Shown here one piece after another: positions 22,618 to 26,098 of a DNA stretch of 26,098 bases. The position numbers were made by a program, and so were the translations under genes. The DNA comes from JAAZGD01 sp034003765 (GTDB lineage: Bacteria > Bacillota > Clostridia > Peptostreptococcales > Anaerovoracaceae). Location: the NCBI GenBank assembly GCA_034003765.1, contig JAVEXZ010000021.1, forward strand, positions 1 to 26,098, given 5' to 3'. How positions within the stretch are numbered: position 1 is the stretch's first letter; every line of letters starts with the position of its first letter. The notes below the pieces were generated by a model. That model saw nothing but the letters and a program-made list of their open reading frames with translations. It was not told the origin of the DNA and did not search any database.

Positions 22618-22790
22618 AAATAACCATATATTTTGAAAATATAGTTACTCAGATTAATCTGGAACAGTTGAAGCATTGCCTAGCATAATTCACCTTTATA
22701 TAAAGATTAATATTTCCTCCACTAACTCACAGCAGTCTTTTTTGGTTTTCCAATAAGCTAGTTTACAAATACAAAAATAAATCTTAAGTT
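22618..22790 (-). other. Leader of the unknown protein, with a 10-codon ORF and two dyads
   Basis: On the - strand AAAGGTG lies just before ATG 22686, which opens a 10-codon ORF (MLGNASTVPD) ending at 22654. Its TAA falls inside the perfect palindrome CAGATTAATCTG (22650-22661). An AT-rich hairpin follows (22621-22647, TAAC/GTTA ends with ATATTTT/AAAATAT inside), directly before the Shine-Dalgarno of the 22602 gene. No T tract is present, so this is not a simple terminator. Confidence 0.35.
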
Positions 22791-23624
22791 TTATACAACT
22801 TGCTTGGTTAAAACTAGGTCAGGATTTTTGTTGAGTTGATATAAATATAATCCTTCTTGGCCATGTCCTTTAAAAATCAATAACTGTTCTCCTTTAATTT
22901 CATAAGAATAAATAGAGTCTTCAAAAGCAAGGCCATCCTTAGATACTCTCATAAAATAATCGGCTTCATAAAAATCACCATTTTCATCAGCAAAGGTTGG
23001 TTGGCCTATAAAATCAAGTTGTATTTGATAGTCGAAGCTTTCTTGTGGCCAAATAGCTTTTCCATCATTTGTGAATGTATATTGATTACCCTCTGAATCT
23101 TTATAGCTTCCTGCTAAAATTACTTCATTAGCATAAAGCGCTGGGCTTTTGTCAATCTGGAAAAATTGATGTACTATTTCACCTTCCTGGTTGGTATAAA
23201 TAATGCTACTGCCTTCTCCTGGATTTTCAGAAATTATAATTGAAGGTTGTAATTCTATTAGGCTATTTTCAAAATAACTTTTTAACTCTATATCATAGCG
23301 ATTATTATCTGCATCAAATACAATATCTGTAATGGTTCCACCAGTTCCTCCCTCATGAAAATTGAGATACTCATTGTAAAAAATCTCATTGTTATCAGCT
23401 AAAATCTCAAGCCAAGGGAGTTCACAAATCGATCTATAGGGTGATTTCGTCGAGGTAAGATTATTCTTATATTCCTCATTAACCCAAGTTCCTGTGATCT
23501 TTAATACCATTTCTTCTTTTGTATAGACTCCTATTTCAGCGTCTTCTTTTGTCTCTTCTAGGCTGCTACAAGCAAGAAAAGAAAACATTACCAATACCAT
23601 AACTAACAAAATAGCTTTTTTCAT
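22791..23624 (-). CDS. Lipoprotein of unknown function
   Basis: 277 residues. The N-terminus MKKAILLVMVLVMFSFLACSS is a type II signal peptide with the lipobox FLAC; Cys19 would be lipidated and the protein held on the outer face of the membrane. The mature part is acidic and beta-rich, with short stretches such as ITGTWVNEEYKN (near 44), GSYKDSEGNQYTFTNDGKAIW (about 170-190) and YSYEIKGEQLLIF. These recall lipocalin-like or DUF-type 'TGTW...G.Y.' repeats found in many Clostridia lipoproteins. No catalytic motif was seen. GGAGG precedes the ATG. It stands alone between the YwbE-like gene and the unknown 22602 gene. Confidence 0.85.
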   Translation of the reverse strand: MKKAILLVMVLVMFSFLACSSLEETKEDAEIGVYTKEEMVLKITGTWVNEEYKNNLTSTKSPYRSICELPWLEILADNNEIFYNEYLNFHEGGTGGTITDIVFDADNNRYDIELKSYFENSLIELQPSIIISENPGEGSSIIYTNQEGEIVHQFFQIDKSPALYANEVILAGSYKDSEGNQYTFTNDGKAIWPQESFDYQIQLDFIGQPTFADENGDFYEADYFMRVSKDGLAFEDSIYSYEIKGEQLLIFKGHGQEGLYLYQLNKNPDLVLTKQVV

Positions 23625-23738
23625 TTTAATACCTCCATGTAAGATTGGTCTTTATCATATTTGTTGATTGCATCCTCTACGTTTATAAACTTTTCAAGCT
23701 TTGATGATAATAGAATATTATCGATAGTACCCAGTTAA

Positions 23739-23930
23739 TTATTCTATTTCTTTAACTCTTCCTACAGTACCATTCTCAAGCATCACCTTAATCCCATGGG
23801 GATGAACCTGTGAGTTTGTTAGTATCTTTTTAACTAGGCCTATTGTTAATTTTCCAGTTCGCTGATCTTGCTTTTGAACAATAGAGACTTTCGTTCCTAT
23901 TGTTATGTTTTTTCTTAGATTTTCGTTCAT
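23739..23930 (-). CDS. YwbE family protein
   Basis: 63 residues, matching the small YwbE family in length and sequence: RKNITIGTKVSIVQKQDQRTGKLTIGLVKKILTNSQVHPHGIKVMLENGTVGRVKEI. The IVxKQDQRTGKLTxGxVKxILTNSxxHPHGIKVxLexGxVGRVkxI pattern is diagnostic. It is predicted to be a compact beta-barrel (KOW/OB-like) protein; the function is unknown in all species I know of. A GAAAGAAGAGG Shine-Dalgarno region precedes the ATG. It appears to be a single-gene unit. Confidence 0.9.
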   Translation of the reverse strand: MNENLRKNITIGTKVSIVQKQDQRTGKLTIGLVKKILTNSQVHPHGIKVMLENGTVGRVKEIE

Positions 23931-24080
23931 TGGGCCTCTTCTTTCTTTTTGAAAATTTACTATATATTATTTATCATTTACCTATATTTGCTTGCCAATT
24001 CCTTGTTTTTATCCTAACCGATAGTTAGTCATTATGTAGTCATTTTCCATCTAGTCACCTTTTTCTTTAATATAGCTAAT

Positions 24081-24182
24081 TTATTCAAAATCATCTCTAC
24101 CCTCCGTACAGAGTTCATCTAAATCTCCGTTATCAATAGCCGAGCCCCTATTTTTGTAAGAAACTGAACGTCCTTTACCCAT
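24081..24182 (-). CDS. Possible small ORF downstream of the 24184 gene
   Basis: 33 codons starting at ATG 24182, one base after the stop of the upstream hypothetical gene, so it could be read by translational coupling. The peptide has a basic start (MGKGRSVSYKNRG) and an acidic end (DNGDLDELCTEGRDDFE). No clear Shine-Dalgarno and no known homologue come to mind. It may be a chance ORF. Confidence 0.3.
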   Translation of the reverse strand: MGKGRSVSYKNRGSAIDNGDLDELCTEGRDDFE

Positions 24183-24183
24183 T

Positions 24184-24561
24184 TTATAAAACTTGCATTG
24201 ATGGCGGCATCATTACCCAGGGTGGTGAAGTTATTTCAAGGTTATCATCTTCTCTGTCAACTAATTTTAACGAACCAGCTCTATAATAATCTGCAAATTC
24301 TCTTTCTTCATATTTTTTTGTCCATGCAGTTCCCTTAATTACATCACCGATCCGAAATAAACCCTTAAGCAATTGTTTCTCCGAAATTGCAACGACAAAT
24401 TCATTTTTATCTTCGCTGCTACAGCCTTCAACGAAAAAATTGTAACCTAGGTGATAATGGGTTCTGTTATCTATAAGATATCTCCAAACCCTTGTTCTAG
24501 GTTGAATAGAAACTATTTTTCCTTCCCACTCTACCTTTGTAGAAACATTACCTGATATCAT
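24184..24561 (-). CDS. Hypothetical protein, possibly OB-fold
   Basis: 125 residues, no signal peptide. Not recognised by name, but it reads as a real, conserved-looking protein: VEWEGKIVSIQPRTRVWRYLIDNRTHYHLGYNFFVEG (9-45), then FVVAISEKQLLKGLFRIGDVIKGTAWTK (55-82), then EFADYYRAGSLKLVDRE. The pattern of strands around 'G.I.SIQPR..VWRY', and 'F..GD.IKGTAW' as a late strand, suggests a nucleic-acid-binding-like beta barrel. That is inference only. It lies 53 bases after the TPR-like gene and may share its transcript. Confidence 0.7.
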   Translation of the reverse strand: MISGNVSTKVEWEGKIVSIQPRTRVWRYLIDNRTHYHLGYNFFVEGCSSEDKNEFVVAISEKQLLKGLFRIGDVIKGTAWTKKYEEREFADYYRAGSLKLVDREDDNLEITSPPWVMMPPSMQVL

Positions 24562-24614
24562 TTTTCAATCCTTTATAGTTTAATTTTCAGTAAGTAAGCT
24601 GTAGCTGATTTTCA

Positions 24615-25340
24615 TTACCAGTATTTTTTACCATTTTCTATTTCATATTTTTCTTCCAAGGCTTTCAATTTATCTTCTTGTTTGGAATTACTATATAGTA
24701 TAAAAAGACGTTCTTCTACATCTTCCCTGTCTTTTAAGTTCTCAATTTTAAGAGCTTTTAGTAATATTTCTTCTCCCCTATCAAAATCAAGTTCACCATG
24801 AAATTTTAACCAGTATTGGTCTGACCAGCTAATCCAACCCCATCCCCAGCAAGGATCTTCATTAAGATAATCCTTATATATTTCTTCAGATTTCTCGATG
24901 TTACCCATCTGAAAATAAGATTCAGCAATAGCTCTCCTGGTATTTTCTATAGCGAGTATTGATTTTGGTTCAAGATAATTCTGAAGCTCTTCGTTAATAA
25001 ATATTCTTGCTCTACCAAATCTTTCAAGTATTTCCTTAGACCTACTGTTTGACATTGTTTCCATTAAAAAATCATCAAGATCATTTACCCAGTTAGTCAC
25101 ATATTGGTGGCCATTAAATATCTGGTCAAATGCTTTTAAAGTCTTAAGGCCTTCCCTTTTCATTGCATCCACTATATCATTCCAGACTTCAGTCCAAGTA
25201 GTAAGTGTTTGTGATTTATCGTCCTCAATTAAATATTTATAGCCAAGCTGCATTTCAGCATCTAACTTTAAATATTTTGTATTAACCTCTTCAGGCGCTA
25301 CACCTAAGTACCTACTAGAATATATCTTATATAAAGCCAT
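24615..25340 (-). CDS. TPR-like helical protein of unknown function
   Basis: 241 residues. The C-terminal two thirds is helical with tetratricopeptide-like spacing: ARRAIAES-type helix 'NTRRAIAESYFQMGNIEKSEEIYKDYLNEDPCWGWGWISWSDQYW' (about 133-177), then ELDFDRGEEILLKALKIENLKDREDVEERLFILYSNS. This resembles the TPR-like segments seen beside SEC-C zinc motifs, but no CxC..HC motif is present. The function is probably protein-protein contact. GGGAGGG lies before ATG 25340; the first in-frame start at 25355 is less well placed. The start overlaps the end of the upstream gene by 14 bases, which indicates coupling. Confidence 0.75.
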   Translation of the reverse strand: MALYKIYSSRYLGVAPEEVNTKYLKLDAEMQLGYKYLIEDDKSQTLTTWTEVWNDIVDAMKREGLKTLKAFDQIFNGHQYVTNWVNDLDDFLMETMSNSRSKEILERFGRARIFINEELQNYLEPKSILAIENTRRAIAESYFQMGNIEKSEEIYKDYLNEDPCWGWGWISWSDQYWLKFHGELDFDRGEEILLKALKIENLKDREDVEERLFILYSNSKQEDKLKALEEKYEIENGKKYW

Positions 25341-25749
25341 TTTTACCCTCCCCAAAATCGAATATCTTCCTCATCTCATCTTTTAACGCTCTTCTTCTTG
25401 GATTTTCTGCCATTATCGCCAAGGTATAAAAACGTTGAAACTCTTCTGCCCATTTACTATCAGAATAATCTATATAGTCTTCAGGATCCTCATACCAATG
25501 TGAGCAATAATTTTCATAATCTGGCTCAATATAGTATTCACCATTTAAACAATCTTCACAAAACTTTTCAACCTCAATTAGGAAATTGTTACTATCCCCT
25601 TCACAGGCATCATTAAGTGCAGCTTGGGGGCTAATCCATCGTGATATGAATTCTAAACGCGATCTATCTGACAATTTATCAAGAAGCTTATCAACTAACT
25701 CGGTGAGCTCTTCTTTTGATTTATCCTCAAGATAATCTTCTTTAATCAT
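25327..25749 (-). CDS. Hypothetical acidic protein
   Basis: 140 residues, acidic, no signal or membrane segment. The N-terminal helix DKSKEELTELVDKLLDKLSDRSRLEFISRWIS (9-40) is followed by ALNDACEG, then a Cys/Tyr/Asp-rich middle (FCEDCLNGEYYIEPDYENYCSHWYEDPEDYIDYS, about 83-97 onward included). A C-terminal helix with PRRRALKDEMRKIF follows. The cluster CEDC...C.H could bind a metal, but it is not a known motif. It overlaps the TPR-like gene by 14 bases, and the two probably act together. The start ATG 25749 is preceded by ACGGAGAATT, a reasonable Shine-Dalgarno. Confidence 0.7.
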   Translation of the reverse strand: MIKEDYLEDKSKEELTELVDKLLDKLSDRSRLEFISRWISPQAALNDACEGDSNNFLIEVEKFCEDCLNGEYYIEPDYENYCSHWYEDPEDYIDYSDSKWAEEFQRFYTLAIMAENPRRRALKDEMRKIFDFGEGKNGFI

Positions 25750-26098
25750 TTCAATTCTCCGTATAATATAAAGGCAGATACCTGGGGCTGTTTATCAACC
25801 ATATTATTTTACATGTTTTTCCTATCTTTCAATATAATAGTGCTGCATCATAGATAACATATTGTATATTCTGGTTTTGTCGTCCATAGCTATATCCCCC
25901 CCAAACAATATACCTCAATAAAATATCAATGATTTTTATAATTTATAAAAGATTTGTTGTCATTCTCATATATATTTAGCGAGTACATTAAGCTTAACGG
26001 ACCATTATAATCAGGTAATAAAAGTAAGAGACTATGCCTATAAGAATAGCTTTTATAAAGTTCAAAATATTACTCTTTTCTATTGTTCTTTATCTCTA
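25750..26098. other. AT-rich region with few coding signals
   Basis: No substantial gene. It holds a 21-codon ORF on the - strand (25887-25822, MDDKTRIYNMLSMMQHYYIE start to end) after a run of seven G, and a 17-bp AT palindrome at 25934-25950 (TTTTATAA-T-TTATAAAA). TATAAT also occurs on the + strand at 26006-26011. Nothing else could be supported. Confidence 0.5.
26034..26098 (+). CDS. Possible start of a membrane or secreted protein, cut by the window end
   Basis: From ATG 26034 the frame stays open to the end (21 codons): MPIRIAFIKFKILLFSIVLYL, a basic start followed by a hydrophobic stretch as in a signal peptide or membrane helix. TATAAT (26006-26011) lies upstream, but there is no good -35 and only a weak Shine-Dalgarno. 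The gene, if real, continues outside the window. Confidence 0.3.
   Translation, partial: MPIRIAFIKFKILLFSIVLYL

Noticed and set aside
23706..23722. Perfect hairpin GATAATA-GAA-TATTATC between the lipoprotein and YwbE-like genes
   Set aside because: AT-only stem with no T tract on either side and no promoter nearby; not enough to call a terminator or operator.
25822..25887. 21-codon ORF on the - strand behind a run of seven G
   Set aside because: The G run is not a good Shine-Dalgarno and the peptide is not recognised; mentioned only within the intergenic entry.

Overview
The window looks like a low-GC chromosomal segment from an anaerobic member of the Clostridia. This rests on gene content: a membrane pyrophosphatase end, an amino-acid-fermentation ammonia-lyase, the split two-subunit glycine decarboxylase gcvPA/gcvPB, a tandem glycine riboswitch, the alaS-ireB-ruvX block, and a YneA-like SOS protein. 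The genus cannot be fixed from sequence reading alone.

Left part (1-5887, + strand). The tail of a proton- or sodium-pumping pyrophosphatase is followed by an iron-dependent alcohol dehydrogenase and a 3-aminobutyryl-CoA ammonia-lyase (Kal type). Then come a DUF2889-like protein, a protein of two fused flavodoxin-like domains, and a metallo-beta-lactamase-fold hydrolase. The grouping suggests acyl-CoA and redox metabolism, but the usual lysine-fermentation partners are absent. After a terminator there is a textbook sigma-A promoter with a LexA-like box in its spacer, driving a small membrane-anchored LysM protein (YneA-like cell-division inhibitor).

Middle (5888-14303, read mostly from the - strand). 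A 331-base stretch between convergent genes can fold extensively and may be an RNA gene. Next is the alaS-ireB-ruvX-metallophosphoesterase operon. Upstream of it in transcription is a thermonuclease / class II aldolase / MtnA-like isomerase operon. The isomerase-aldolase pair fits salvage of 5'-deoxyadenosine or methylthioadenosine sugars (DHAP shunt). Before that lies an orphan pseudopilin with a proline-rich linker and an unrecognised C-terminal domain.

Right part (14448-22617, - strand). A complete glycine cleavage operon, gcvT-gcvH-gcvPA-gcvPB-lpdA-lplA, is headed by a strong promoter, a tandem glycine riboswitch and an overlapping terminator. LplA supplies lipoate to GcvH, and LpdA reoxidises it. 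LpdA carries an unusual insertion of six hexapeptide repeats encoded by an 18-bp minisatellite. Upstream is a conserved-looking protein I do not recognise, with a structured leader.

Far right (22791-26098, - strand). There is a lipoprotein, a YwbE-family protein, a cluster of three unrecognised small proteins with one or two very short ORFs, and an AT-rich gene-poor end. No tRNA, rRNA, CRISPR array, insertion sequence or phage gene was seen.
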